Origin: Allocatelliglobosispora scoriae
GTDB taxonomy: Bacteria > Actinomycetota > Actinomycetes > Mycobacteriales > Micromonosporaceae
Length of the DNA stretch: 64,000 nucleotides
Assembly (NCBI RefSeq): GCF_014204945.1
Contig: NZ_JACHMN010000001.1
Location: 1,054,001-1,118,000, forward strand
Direction: 5' to 3'
Below, piece after piece: positions 34,501 through 43,439 of the stretch (the first letter of the stretch is position 1; the number at the start of each line of letters is the position of its first letter). The position numbers and the translations under genes are program-made. The notes below the pieces were generated by a model. It had not been told where the DNA came from and made no database searches. It was given only the letters and a program-made list of their open reading frames with translations.

Positions 34501-37500
34501 CGCGCCAGCTCACCACCGCGCTCGGCCAAAATGCCAAGATCACCTTCCCGGGTACGCCGGGCCAGCGCCTCTTCGTCCGCTTCAGCACCTCGACGGCGGG
34601 CAGCTGCACCGTCGGTGCCACGGTACGGACACCCGGCGGTTCGACCGCCGTCGCCAACAGCTGCCTCGGCTCGGCCGACAGCTTCCTCGACACCACGGCG
34701 CTGACCGAGAACGGCACCTACACGCTCACGGTCGACCCGGCCCTCGGCGTCAGCGGGACGACGACGGTGACGCTGGTCGGCGTACCCGCCGATGCCACCG
34801 CGACCACGACGGTCGGCGGCGGACCCGCCACCGTGACCACCTCGGTGGGCCAGAACGGGGCCGTGGCCTTCAGCGCGACGGCGGGCCAGCGGGTCTTCCT
34901 CGCCATCGACAACACCTATGCCGACATCGGGTACTGCCACCTCTACCAGCTCTTCGGCCCCGGCGACGTCCACCTCAACTCGGCCTGCGTCATCGGACAG
35001 GGCGACCTGGACGCGCTCACCCTCCCGACGACCGGCACCTACACCCTGCTGTTCAACCCCGGCGGCGTCGCTTCCGGCAGCACCACCGCCACGGTGACCG
35101 CCGTGCCGGCCGACGCCGCCGCGACCACGACCGTCAACGGCAGCCCGGTCACGGTCGCCACCACGGCGATCGGCCAGGAGTCCAACCTGGCCTTCCCGGC
35201 GACCGCCGGGCAGCCGGTCCGGGTGGAGATCCGATCGGTGACCTACCCGACCCCGTTCCGGACCCTGGTCAGCCTCATCACGCCCGACAACGTCACGTGG
35301 TTCAACACCTACGCCTACGACGGCAACATCGTCGACGTCACGCTGCCCGGCACCGGCACCTACCGGCTGCACGTCAACCCCGGCGCCCGCGACATCGGCG
35401 CGATCACCATCGCGGTCGGACCGGTCCCGGCGGTGGCCGCACCCCGCTTCCGGCACCCCAACGGCACCTCCCCCTACGCCGTCGCACCGGCACCACCGGC
35501 ACCGGCCCGGCCCCGGCCCACCCCCGTCGTCGCGGACACCAGCCTCTCCGGAAGCGTCCGCACCACCGCCGACCAGCCGCTCGCCGACGTGACCCTGCGC
35601 ATCGAGAACCGGACCACCCGCACCGGCGCCGACGGTAGGTTCACCCTGACAGGCCTGCCCGCCGGTACGCGGTCGCTGCTCATCGACGGCCGTTCCGCGA
35701 GCGGCGGCGGTGTCGTCTACGGCGCCTTCCGCACCCCGGTCAGCCTGCTGCCCGGCCAGGACAACCCGCTCGGCTTCACCTCCTACCTCCCGCCGCTGGA
35801 CACCGCCAACGAGGTGCCGGTGCAGATGCCGCTCGCGGCGGACCTGGTGCTGACCCACCCCGCCGTGCACGGGTTGGAGGTGCACCTGCCCAAGGGCGCC
35901 ACCGTCTTCGACGCCGACGGGCACCCGGTGACCCGGCTCGGCATCACCCCGATCCAGCTCGCCCGCACCCCGGTGCCGCTGCCGCGCGGGGTGCTCGTAC
36001 CGATCTTCTACACGATCCAGCCCGCCGGCGGCACCATCGTCGGCGGCCAGGCCCAGGTCTACTACCCGAACTACCGCTACGCCCGCCCGGCCGGAGCCCG
36101 CGTACCCTACTGGCACTTCGAGGCCGGGCCGGACGACCTCGGCGGCTGGCGCACCATCGGCAACGGCGTCGTCGAACCGACCGGGCACCAGGTCGTCCCC
36201 GACCCCGGTGTCGGTGTCACCGACTTCAACGGCGTGATGATCAATGTACCGAGCCAGCCGGCGTCGACGGGTCCACCGACCACGTGCCCGGCGCGAGCGC
36301 AGTGCGCCGACCCGATCGACCTCGCCACCGGCCGCTTCACCGTCACCGAGGACGACCTCGTCGTCGACGATCCCGTGGCGCCGCTCGCCGTCACCCGGGG
36401 CTACAGCTCCGGCGACACGGTGGACCGGGCCTTCGGCGTCGGCGGCAACGACCTCTACAGCAGCTTCCTCTCCTCCGCCACCGACGAGCTCACGCCCGAC
36501 AGCAGCTACTCCGATGTGGAGCTGAACCTGCCCAACGGCAGCCAGGTCCGCTTCACCCGGATCTCGTCCGGCGAGAGCTTCATCGACGCGGTCTTCCAGG
36601 CCCAGCAGACCCCGTCGGACCTCTACCACGCGGTGCTGAGCTGGAACGCCGACGGCTGGGACCTCGCCACCCCCGACGGCACCGTCTACGTCTACGGCGA
36701 CCACCTGCCGCTGCAGGAGATCCACGACCGCCACGGCAACGTCACCAGCATCGTCCGCGACTTCACCGCCGACAGCGGCCGGGGCACCGGCAACGTCGTC
36801 GACGTCCGCTCACCCGGCGGGCGCTGGGTGCACTACACCTACGACGGCACCGGCAAGCACGTCACCCGGGTCGACGACAGCGCGGGCCGCACCGTGTCGT
36901 ACACCTACGACGGCACCGGCCATCTGACCGGCGTCACCGATCCCGGCGGCGGCGTCACCGCCTACACCCACGACGGCGCCGGGCGGGTCGCCACGGTCCG
37001 CGACGCCCGCGACCACGTCGTCGCCGCCAACACCTACGACGCGCAGGGCCGCACCACCCGGCAGGTGGCCGCCGACGGCGGTGTCTGGCAGGTGGACTAC
37101 ACGCCGACCGGCGCCGGCCAGGTGACCAGCGCCAAGGTCACCGATCCGGGCGGTCGGATCACCCGCTATGACTTCGACGCCGACGGCTTCCTCGCCACCC
37201 TCGCCGAGGCGGTCGGGACGCCGCTCGCCCGGACCACGCAGTACCACCGGCGGGCCGGATCGCACCTGGTGGACCGGGTCACCGACCCGCTCGGCCGGGT
37301 CACCGCGATCGAGCACGACGCCGACGGCAACCCGACGTCGATCACCCGCGCCCACGGCACCCCCGCCGCGAGCACGGTCACGATCGCCTACAGCGGCACC
37401 GCGCTGCCGGGGCTGCCCAGCGGCGTCACCGACCAACTCGGCCACGCCACCACCCTCGGCTACGACGCCGACGGTGACCTGATCCGCGAGACCGACGCGC

Positions 37501-39506
37501 TCGGCCACGCCACCGTCACCACCCGAGACCTCCTCGGCCGGATCACCGCGATCGCCGACCCCGCCGGCAACACCCGGCGATTCGGCTGGTCCGACGGTGA
37601 CCTGGTCACCGTCACCGACCCGCTGGGGCTGATCACGGCCTATGGCGTCGACGCGGCCGGCCGCGATGTCACCGAGCGGGACCCGATCGGTGCGGTGACC
37701 AGGACCAGCTACGACGCCCTCGACCGGCCGACCTTGCTCCGCGACGCCCTCGGCGCCACGGTCACGATCGGCTACGACGCCAACGGCAACGTCACCAGCG
37801 TCCGCGACGAGCGGGGCAACACGACCCGCTACACCTTCGACCCGATGGACCGGCTCGCCACCAGGACCGACCCGCTCGACCGGGTCGACAGCTACACCTG
37901 GAACCTGCTCGGCGAGTCGGCCACCCACACCGACCGGCGCGGCCAGACCACCGTCCACATCCGGGACGCGCTCGGCCGGCTGACCGGCGTCGACTACAAC
38001 GGATCGATCGCCGACACGTTCGGCTACGACGCCGCCGACCGGCTGACCAGCGCCGCCAGCACCGCACCCGGCGGCCCGGTCACCCGCACCTACGACACCC
38101 TCGACCGGCTCGCCACCGAGGTGACACCGCGCGGCACCGTCACCTACGGCTACGACGCGGCCGACCGGCAGACCTCGATGACCGTCACCGGGCAGCCCCC
38201 CGTCACCTACGCCTACGACAACGCCGACCGGCTCACCGGCATCACCCGCTCCGGCGCGACCACAACATACGGCTACGACGACGCCGACCGGCGCACGTCA
38301 CGCGCCTACCCCAACGGGGTCGGCACCGGCTACACCTACGACGCGGCGAGCCGGCTCACCGGGATGGCGCACAAGCGCGGCGCCACCACCCTCGGCGAGC
38401 TCGCCTACTCCTACGACCCGGCCGGGCGCCGATCGGCGATCACCGGCAGCTGGGCCGAGGTCGACCTGCCGCAGCCGGTCAGCGGAACCGCCTACGACGC
38501 GGCCAACCAGGCGACATCGTGGAACGGCACGCCGATGACGTACGACGCCAACGGCAACCTCACCGGCGACGGGGACGACACCTACACCTGGGACGCCCGG
38601 GACCGGCTCGTCGGGGTCAGCGGCTCCACGACGGCGAGCTACCAGTACGACCCGTTCGGTCGGCGTACCCGCAAAGTCCTCAGCTCGACCACGACGGACC
38701 TGCTCTATGACGGCGACAGCCCGGTGCAGGAGCTCAGCGGCGGCCTCGTCGTCGCGAACATCCTGCTCGGCGACGATGTGGACGAGGTGATCGCGCGCAC
38801 CGACGCGAGCGGCACCCGCTATCCGCTCGACGACGCGCTGGGCAGCGTCGTCGCGCTCACCGACGGGGCCGGGGCGGTCGGGACCCGCTACTCCTACGAC
38901 CCGTTCGGCACCACGACGGCGAGCGGACCGGCGAGCAGCAGCCCGACCGGGTTCACCGGGCGCGACAACGACGGGAACGGGCTCTACCACTACCGCAACC
39001 GCTACTACAGCCCGGGAACGGGCCGGTTCATCAGCTCCGACCCGATCGGGTTCGGCGGCGGCACCACCAACCTCTACAGCTACGTCGCCAACGACCCCGT
39101 CGACGCCACCGACCCCACCGGCCTGTTCGCCCTAGAGATCATTCCCGCCGCGACGATTCTCGTGATCGCCACGTTGGGACTGCTCGCGATCTATATGGCC
39201 CAGCACCCGCCGCCTCGGATGCGGTCCTTCGGGACGACGTCGCCGGCCTATGTGGAGCCGGTGCCCGAATGCGAATCGCCGATGCGGTCCGAGCACGACG
39301 CGGGTGGGCTCGACGGCGACATCAGGCGGGCGTTGGAGAACAACAAGCGGCTGACCAAGAAGCAGGAGAAGGCGCTGCGGCGTTGGGAGAAGCGGGAGGA
39401 GAAGTTCGAGGCCCAAGCCAACGCCCAGAAGGACCGCTCCAAGAAGAACAAGAAGAACGGCAGCAGCAAACAGTCCCGCAGCAACAAGGGCGGCGGCCGC
39501 AAGTAA
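31545..39506 (+). CDS. Giant secreted RHS/YD-repeat protein
   Basis: The product is 2653 residues. A signal peptide (about 1-29, ending PAHAG) is followed by three tandem domains of about 128 residues (about 47-430), each running from GGYxxLxPARxLDTRG to VHVLADxAGYF. Two IPT/TIG domains follow (about 480-640), then several beta-sandwich repeats of about 100 residues (645-1295; LPTTGTYTLLFNPGG type) and a carboxypeptidase-regulatory-like domain (about 1334-1386). The RHS shell with many YD repeats (about 1590-2420) ends in the core motif GLYHYRNRYYSPGTGRFISS and DPTGL. The variable tip (about 2528-2653) has one membrane helix and a Lys-rich tail. No nuclease or deaminase motif is visible in the tip and no immunity gene follows. 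Confidence 0.93.
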   Translation: MGAAIRRMAGALTITLVAGLIHAVPAHAGTATTPSAAPPAVAGVGPGGYVALPPARLLDTRGTTGGFNGVPIAAGATIAVTVAGAGGVPATGAAAVLLNVTATQSTAGGYLIVHPDGVTRPNASNLNFTTGQTVPNLVAATLGGNGKVSFYNGSTGTVHVLADVAGYFTTGTPGPGGYVPLSPARVLDTRGAIGGFNGTPIAPGATITVTVAGAGGVPATGAAAVLINVTATQPAASGYLTVHPDGATRPNASNVNFSAGQTVPNLVAATLGANGRVSVYNGSSGTVHVLADAAGYFVAGTPATGGYTPLAPARVLDTRGTTGGFNGVPIAAGATIHVQVAGVGGVPASGASAVLLNVTATQPSTGGYLIVHPDGVTRPNASNLNFTARQTVPNLVAATLGGNGKISVYNGSSGTVHVLADAAGYFTAAPLDGDPATFAHDADGRLVGAFDETGAAARYSYDAAGNLTGIVRLAANQLAVVGVAPPSAPVGGQVTISGTNFASNATVSFNGTAATPAEVTRNRIRVAVPSGATTGTLTVTAGGGSVSAGSFTVTPITPPVISSINPSIVSRDGSFTVTGSGFDPVPGNNVVSLGGTRAVVTAATATTLTVSVPPFSSAGRLRVRTPAGETASTGTVVTAPAPYIAADVATTALLTPETATAVPVAAAQKVSVAMLEAAAGARVRLEFPASTFVTCATVRVYAPGRRLLWRNGCLAAGAQTTAFSAPDATTYEVTIDPSGDSTGSLTITPHVVAADPTGQVAIDGTAVTLSPGGGQRAVFTFTGSSGQRIRGNVTTAYPDTGCPTMWIEGPTGSPVRPKTVHCAGDIDAVLLPVRGTYRIIVEQPTGVAGSATASLIGVAPDATGAVTPGGPGVTLTTTAPGQNALFTIAAAAGDRIYTQVVATLDSGTCPNLVLRGPDGALIRTPSRQVGASGTTCSVDADAVTLPVAGTYTLLADPYGLAVGTLRATIAAVPADLAVAGAIDGTARQLTTALGQNAKITFPGTPGQRLFVRFSTSTAGSCTVGATVRTPGGSTAVANSCLGSADSFLDTTALTENGTYTLTVDPALGVSGTTTVTLVGVPADATATTTVGGGPATVTTSVGQNGAVAFSATAGQRVFLAIDNTYADIGYCHLYQLFGPGDVHLNSACVIGQGDLDALTLPTTGTYTLLFNPGGVASGSTTATVTAVPADAAATTTVNGSPVTVATTAIGQESNLAFPATAGQPVRVEIRSVTYPTPFRTLVSLITPDNVTWFNTYAYDGNIVDVTLPGTGTYRLHVNPGARDIGAITIAVGPVPAVAAPRFRHPNGTSPYAVAPAPPAPARPRPTPVVADTSLSGSVRTTADQPLADVTLRIENRTTRTGADGRFTLTGLPAGTRSLLIDGRSASGGGVVYGAFRTPVSLLPGQDNPLGFTSYLPPLDTANEVPVQMPLAADLVLTHPAVHGLEVHLPKGATVFDADGHPVTRLGITPIQLARTPVPLPRGVLVPIFYTIQPAGGTIVGGQAQVYYPNYRYARPAGARVPYWHFEAGPDDLGGWRTIGNGVVEPTGHQVVPDPGVGVTDFNGVMINVPSQPASTGPPTTCPARAQCADPIDLATGRFTVTEDDLVVDDPVAPLAVTRGYSSGDTVDRAFGVGGNDLYSSFLSSATDELTPDSSYSDVELNLPNGSQVRFTRISSGESFIDAVFQAQQTPSDLYHAVLSWNADGWDLATPDGTVYVYGDHLPLQEIHDRHGNVTSIVRDFTADSGRGTGNVVDVRSPGGRWVHYTYDGTGKHVTRVDDSAGRTVSYTYDGTGHLTGVTDPGGGVTAYTHDGAGRVATVRDARDHVVAANTYDAQGRTTRQVAADGGVWQVDYTPTGAGQVTSAKVTDPGGRITRYDFDADGFLATLAEAVGTPLARTTQYHRRAGSHLVDRVTDPLGRVTAIEHDADGNPTSITRAHGTPAASTVTIAYSGTALPGLPSGVTDQLGHATTLGYDADGDLIRETDALGHATVTTRDLLGRITAIADPAGNTRRFGWSDGDLVTVTDPLGLITAYGVDAAGRDVTERDPIGAVTRTSYDALDRPTLLRDALGATVTIGYDANGNVTSVRDERGNTTRYTFDPMDRLATRTDPLDRVDSYTWNLLGESATHTDRRGQTTVHIRDALGRLTGVDYNGSIADTFGYDAADRLTSAASTAPGGPVTRTYDTLDRLATEVTPRGTVTYGYDAADRQTSMTVTGQPPVTYAYDNADRLTGITRSGATTTYGYDDADRRTSRAYPNGVGTGYTYDAASRLTGMAHKRGATTLGELAYSYDPAGRRSAITGSWAEVDLPQPVSGTAYDAANQATSWNGTPMTYDANGNLTGDGDDTYTWDARDRLVGVSGSTTASYQYDPFGRRTRKVLSSTTTDLLYDGDSPVQELSGGLVVANILLGDDVDEVIARTDASGTRYPLDDALGSVVALTDGAGAVGTRYSYDPFGTTTASGPASSSPTGFTGRDNDGNGLYHYRNRYYSPGTGRFISSDPIGFGGGTTNLYSYVANDPVDATDPTGLFALEIIPAATILVIATLGLLAIYMAQHPPPRMRSFGTTSPAYVEPVPECESPMRSEHDAGGLDGDIRRALENNKRLTKKQEKALRRWEKREEKFEAQANAQKDRSKKNKKNGSSKQSRSNKGGGRK
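31683..32830 (+). repeat. Three tandem repeats of about 387 bp inside the RHS gene
   Basis: Units begin near 31683, 32067 and 32457. Each encodes the same 128-residue domain (DTRG...FNG, VHPDG.TRPNAS, QTVPNLVAATLG, YNGS.GTVHVLAD). Copies one and three share long stretches of identical codons, which points to recent duplication or gene conversion. Confidence 0.85.
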
Positions 39507-39515
39507 CCGCTCAAA

Positions 39516-39591
39516 ATTCGCGTTGATCAAGGGAAGACTCGCCGCATATCGGACACCCGAGATGGCGAGTCTTCCCTTGATCAACGCGAAT
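39516..39591. terminator. Perfect 28-bp palindrome between convergent genes (39.5 kb)
   Basis: Arms 39516-39543 and 39564-39591 are exact reverse complements, starting ATTCGCGTTGATCAAGGG, around a 20-nt loop. It lies between the RHS stop and the permease stop and may act as a bidirectional terminator. No T run follows. Confidence 0.6.
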
Positions 39592-39600
39592 ATGTGGTCG

Positions 39601-40827
39601 TTACTCGCGGCCGCTGCTGCGGCGGCCTCGGCGGGACAGGGCGTCCAGGATGACCGCTGCCAGCAGAACCGCTGCGGTGATCATGTAGCGGACCGAGCTG
39701 TCCAGGCTCAGCAGGAACATGCCGTTGCTGATCGAGCCCAGGACCAGGCTTCCCAGCAGCGCGCCGTAGGTGCTGCCCCGGCCGCCGAAGAGGCTGACAC
39801 CACCGATGACCGCCGCCGCGATCGACAGCAGCAGCACGTCGCCCGCACCCGTGGACTGCCCGGCCGAGAAACCGCGCGACGCGATCATGATGCCGCCGAG
39901 CGCGGCGAACATCGAGCAGAGCGCGAAGACCGAGATCCGGATCCCGGCGACGTTGAGGCCGGCCCGCCGGGCCGCCTCGGCGTTGCCGCCGACGGCGAAG
40001 ATCCCCCGGCCGTACCGGGTCCGCCGCAGCACCAGGTCCACGATCGCCACGATCCCGACCAAAATCAACAACGAGAGGGGTACGCCACGAGCACCCCCCA
40101 GCACCAGCAGCGTCGCCAGCACGATCACCGCGACCCCGCCGATCCGGACCGCGCTCGCCACCATCGATCGCGTCGGCAGCCCCGCCTTCGTCCGGCGCGC
40201 GTGGTCCACCAGCACCGCCGCAGCGTAGGCGGCGATCACCAGGATGCCGATGATCCACCCGGCCGCCGAGGTGAGGAACGTGCTCGACAGCTTCGCGATG
40301 AACCCGTCGTAGGGGATGTTGATCGTCCCCTCGGGCTTGAGCACGAAGAGCTGCAAGCCCTGCCAGCCCAGGTTGCCCGCGAGAGTGACGATGAACGCCG
40401 GCACCCCCAGCTTGGCGAAGATCCCGCCCTGCAGGCAGCCGATGAGCAGGCCCATCGCGAGCACCAGCAGGATCGCGGGCACGTCGGCGATGCCCTGGCG
40501 GACGGTGAGGACGGCGAGGGTCGCGGCACCCAGGCCGGCGACCGAGCCCGCCGACAGGTCGATCTCGCCGAGCAGCAGCACCAGCACGATGCCGACGCTG
40601 ATGATGCCCGGCCCGACGATCTGCAACGCCAGGTTGGAGAGGTTCTCCGGGGTCAGGAACCGGTCGTTGAGGATCTGGAAGACGGTCCAGATCACGATCA
40701 GGCCGATGACGACCGGCCACGCGCCGAGTTCGCCACTGCGTACCCGCCGCTTGACGGCGTCGAGCGGCCCGGCGGCCGGCGGCGTGGCGAGCGGTCCCGC
40801 GGCCGGTGGGGCGGCGATGTCGCTCAT
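39601..40827 (-). CDS. Sugar ABC transporter permease (XylH/RbsC type)
   Basis: A 408-residue membrane protein with about ten helices after a Pro/Ala-rich N-terminus. The family motif GEIDLSAGSVAGLGA and the cytoplasmic EAA-like loop YGRGIFAVGGNAEAARRAGLN (quoted in part: GGNAEAARRAGL) are clear. The ATG overlaps the ATPase stop by 4 bases. It imports a pentose or related monosaccharide with the two genes upstream. The length and split N-terminus match xylose-type permeases. Confidence 0.92.
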   Translation of the reverse strand: MSDIAAPPAAGPLATPPAAGPLDAVKRRVRSGELGAWPVVIGLIVIWTVFQILNDRFLTPENLSNLALQIVGPGIISVGIVLVLLLGEIDLSAGSVAGLGAATLAVLTVRQGIADVPAILLVLAMGLLIGCLQGGIFAKLGVPAFIVTLAGNLGWQGLQLFVLKPEGTINIPYDGFIAKLSSTFLTSAAGWIIGILVIAAYAAAVLVDHARRTKAGLPTRSMVASAVRIGGVAVIVLATLLVLGGARGVPLSLLILVGIVAIVDLVLRRTRYGRGIFAVGGNAEAARRAGLNVAGIRISVFALCSMFAALGGIMIASRGFSAGQSTGAGDVLLLSIAAAVIGGVSLFGGRGSTYGALLGSLVLGSISNGMFLLSLDSSVRYMITAAVLLAAVILDALSRRGRRSSGRE

Positions 40828-41624
40828 GCGGTCTCCTCCGGTGTCGCGGCGCCCGACGTGCGGGACTGTCGCCTGGTCACTGCGTTGTCGAGGGCACCGG
40901 TGATCGCCTGGACGATCTCCTCCTGACTCGTGGAGTCGGTGCGGAAGGTGCCCGCGTTGCGGCCGAGGCGCAGCACCGCGACCCGGTCGGCAACCGCCTT
41001 GACGTCGGCGAGGTTGTGGCTGATCAGGATGACCCCGAGGCCGCGCTGCTTGAGCCGGTCGACGAGGTCGAGCACCTCGGCGGTCTGCGCCACGCCGAGC
41101 GCGGCGGTCGGCTCGTCCAGCAGGACCACCGACGGCTCGCCGAGCAGCGACCGGGCGATCGCCACCGACTGCCGCTGACCGCCGGAGAGCCCCGCGACGG
41201 GTACGCGCACGCTGGGGATCTTCACGGAGAGGCTCTTGAGCAGCTCGCTCGCCTGCTTCTCCATGTCGATCTCGTTGAGCAGGCCCGTCTGGGTCTTCTC
41301 GTGGCCCAGGAAGAGGTTGCCGACCACATCGAGGTTGTCGGCGAGCGCCAGGTCCTGGTAGACGGTGGCGATGCCGAGACCGCTGGCGTCGCCCGGCTTG
41401 GTGATGCTGACGGTCTTGCCCTTCCACCGGATCTCGCCGGTGTCGGCGGGGCCGACACCGGCGATCACCTTGATGAGCGTCGACTTCCCGGCGCCGTTGT
41501 CGCCGACCAGCGCGACAACTTCACCGGCGTGCACCTCCAGCTCGGCGTCCGTCAAAGCCTGGACGGCGCCGAATCGCTTGGAGATGCCCGACAGGGCGAG
41601 CACCGGAACGTCGCTGCTGGTCAT
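40824..41624 (-). CDS. Sugar ABC transporter ATP-binding protein (single NBD)
   Basis: This 266-residue ATPase has Walker A GDNGAGKSTLI (about 39-49), signature GLSGGQRQS, Walker B VVLLDEPTAALG and H-loop ISHNLADV. It has one ATPase domain rather than the two fused ones of E. coli XylG/RbsA, which is common in actinobacterial carbohydrate-uptake (CUT2) systems. Start and stop both overlap the neighbours by 4 bases (ATGA), so the three genes are translationally coupled. Confidence 0.93.
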   Translation of the reverse strand: MTSSDVPVLALSGISKRFGAVQALTDAELEVHAGEVVALVGDNGAGKSTLIKVIAGVGPADTGEIRWKGKTVSITKPGDASGLGIATVYQDLALADNLDVVGNLFLGHEKTQTGLLNEIDMEKQASELLKSLSVKIPSVRVPVAGLSGGQRQSVAIARSLLGEPSVVLLDEPTAALGVAQTAEVLDLVDRLKQRGLGVILISHNLADVKAVADRVAVLRLGRNAGTFRTDSTSQEEIVQAITGALDNAVTRRQSRTSGAATPEETA

Positions 41625-42736
41625 GAGATGCCGGCCGCCGTGCAGGCTGCGGCGTACTGCGAGGTGCAGATCTGAGCCACGGTGTAGACGCCGTCCTTGA
41701 CGATGGTGTCCTTCAGGTTCTCCTTGGTGACCGAGACCGGCGTGAGCAGCACGGACGTGACGTCCTGCGTACCGTTGTTGACCTTGACGGTGACCTCGCC
41801 GACGTAGTCTTTGCCGGTCGCCGCCGCGATCGCCATGGCGGCCGCGATCTCGGCCTCCGGCTTGATCGCCTTGTAGACGGTCATGTACTGGTCACCGGCG
41901 ACGATGCGCTGGATCGCGGCGAGCTCCGCGTCCTGGCCCGTGGTCGGCGGGATGGTGGTGAAACCGCCCGACTTCATCGCGGCGATGGCGCCACCGGCGG
42001 TGCCGTCGTTCGCGGCGTACACACCGATGATCTTGTCCTTGCCGAGCGCGGTGATCGCCTGGGTCATCTGATCCTGGGCCTTGTCGGGCGACCAGTCCGG
42101 AGTGTCGTACTCCTTGCCGATGTTGACCTTGCCGTCGAGGACCGAGTGCGCGCCGGCCTTGAAGTCGGCGGCGTTCGGGTCGGTCGGCGAGCCGTTGATC
42201 ATGACGATGTCAGCGCGCTTCGGGTCGCCGCCCTTGGTCAGCACGTCGAGCAGCGCCTGGCCCTGCACCTGGCCGACCTTCTTGTTGTCGAACGAGACGT
42301 AGAACGACACCGGGCCGGTCGCGAGCCGGTCATAGGCGACGACCGGTACGTTCTGTCCCTTGGCGTTGGTGACGATGCCACCGGCGGCCTTCGCGTCGAC
42401 GGCGTCGAGGATGAGCACCTTGGCACCCTGGGTCAGCATCGCCTCGGCCTGCGACTGCTGCTTGGCGCTGTCCTGGTCGGCGTTCTGGTAGAGGACCTCG
42501 CACTTGGGGCAGAGTTCCTTCAGCTTCGCTTCGATGAGCGGCTTGTCGAAGGTCTCGTACCGGGTCGTCTTCGACTCCGGCAGCAGCAGACCGATCTTGA
42601 AGCCGGCGTCGACGGTCTGCCCGCCGCCGGTCGAACCGCTGTCCTTGTCGTCGGAGCTGCTGCACGCGGATGCCACGAGGGCGAGGCTGAGCAGCCCGCA
42701 GGCGGCAGCCATCGATCGTCTAATCTTCCTGTCCAT
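41621..42736 (-). CDS. Sugar-binding lipoprotein of CUT2 ABC importer (XylF-like)
   Basis: A 371-residue periplasmic-binding-protein-like lipoprotein. Signal with lipobox LVASAC (Cys about 25), then a Ser/Asp/Gly linker. The Peripla_BP_4 domain shows KIGLLLPESKTTRYETFD, NVPVVAYDRLA, DIVMINGSP and IIGVYAANDGTAGGAI, matching xylose/D-allose-type binders; RYE, YDR and NDG are at the expected ligand-contact positions. No ribosome site is obvious before the ATG. An operator-like GTAAAT-N7-ATTTAC is immediately upstream. Confidence 0.92.
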   Translation of the reverse strand: MDRKIRRSMAAACGLLSLALVASACSSSDDKDSGSTGGGQTVDAGFKIGLLLPESKTTRYETFDKPLIEAKLKELCPKCEVLYQNADQDSAKQQSQAEAMLTQGAKVLILDAVDAKAAGGIVTNAKGQNVPVVAYDRLATGPVSFYVSFDNKKVGQVQGQALLDVLTKGGDPKRADIVMINGSPTDPNAADFKAGAHSVLDGKVNIGKEYDTPDWSPDKAQDQMTQAITALGKDKIIGVYAANDGTAGGAIAAMKSGGFTTIPPTTGQDAELAAIQRIVAGDQYMTVYKAIKPEAEIAAAMAIAAATGKDYVGEVTVKVNNGTQDVTSVLLTPVSVTKENLKDTIVKDGVYTVAQICTSQYAAACTAAGIS

Positions 42737-42741
42737 ATTGC

Positions 42742-42760
42742 GTAAATTACACCCATTTAC
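42742..42760. promoter_or_regulatory. Operator-like inverted repeat upstream of the sugar importer
   Basis: GTAAAT (42742-42747) and ATTTAC (42755-42760) are separated by 7 bases, 6 bases before the start codon of the binding protein (reading on the minus strand). The site is AT-rich in GC-rich DNA, as for a ROK- or LacI-type repressor site. Confidence 0.5.
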
Positions 42761-42849
42761 CGGGCCCATGCAGGCAGAACGGATGGACACGCCCTTGATC
42801 AATCCGTACGCGATCGCCGCGATGGCGCCCGAGCCACCCAAGATCGCCG

Positions 42850-42866
42850 CAACTCTTCAAGAGTTG
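42850..42866. repeat. CAACTCTTCAAGAGTTG palindrome, copy 1
   Basis: An exact 17-nt palindrome (8-bp arms, central C). The same 17 nt occur at 43886-43902 and, at least in the 15-nt core, at 47710-47726. All copies are intergenic. Confidence 0.6.
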
Positions 42867-43000
42867 GTGCCCGGGGCGGGCTGCCGACAGTCAGGCTCGG
42901 AGACGATGGCGCTGAGTGGCAGGCGAAGGCGCCGCCCGCAACGCCGAGATCATCCCGCCGTTCGGCGCACGATGGGCGCCGCGCTCGGGGCTGGCGCTCA

Positions 43001-43079
43001 CATGATCGCGTTGCTTCCGGGAAGTAGCCCCCTCAACAGTCCACCGAGGGGACAGTTTCCGGGAAACGGCACGATCATG
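43001..43079. repeat. REP-like palindromic repeat, locus B
   Basis: Left half 43001-43034 (CATGATCGCG to CCCCCTC) and right half 43046-43079 (GAGGGGAC to CGATCATG) form an imperfect hairpin with an 11-nt loop. Related to loci at 24376, 43239 and 45176. Between 42737 and 43914 there are 1.18 kb without a convincing gene; the region holds these repeats and the minisatellite. Confidence 0.75.
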
Positions 43080-43238
43080 AATGCGGTGAGGGCTGTATTT
43101 GCGTCACCAACGTGAGTGGCGCCAACTGCTATCGATGGCAGGCACGTCCCGACGCAATCCTGCTCATAGCGGGCACATAGTGTCGCTACTCGGCCCGCGG
43201 CGGGCACAGATCTCGGGCCCCTACGGGCTCCGACCGCG

Positions 43239-43358
43239 CATGATCGCGCTATTTCCCGGAAGTAGGCCCCTCGGCCTGCTGCTGAGGGGCCTACTTCCGG
43301 GAAATAGCGCGATCATGAATCGCTGAGGGGACTGTTTCCCGGAAGCAACGCGATCATG
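43239..43358. repeat. REP-like palindromic repeat, locus C (perfect hairpin plus extra half)
   Basis: Arms 43239-43272 and 43284-43317 are perfect 34-nt reverse complements around an 11-nt loop. An additional right half-site follows at 43325-43358 in the same orientation. This left-right-right order is also seen at locus A. Confidence 0.8.
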
Positions 43359-43439
43359 CGCTCCAGTGAGGCAACGCAACACGAACCTTGAGCCCAGCAC
43401 CGTGCGCGCCCAGGGCTGCTGCCCGGCTCATCGTCACGC

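Noticed and set aside
39516-39591. The palindrome as a member of the 34-nt REP-like family
   Set aside because: It shares only GATC and GGGAA-type words; arms, length and loop differ from the ATGATCGCG...CCCCTC half-site.
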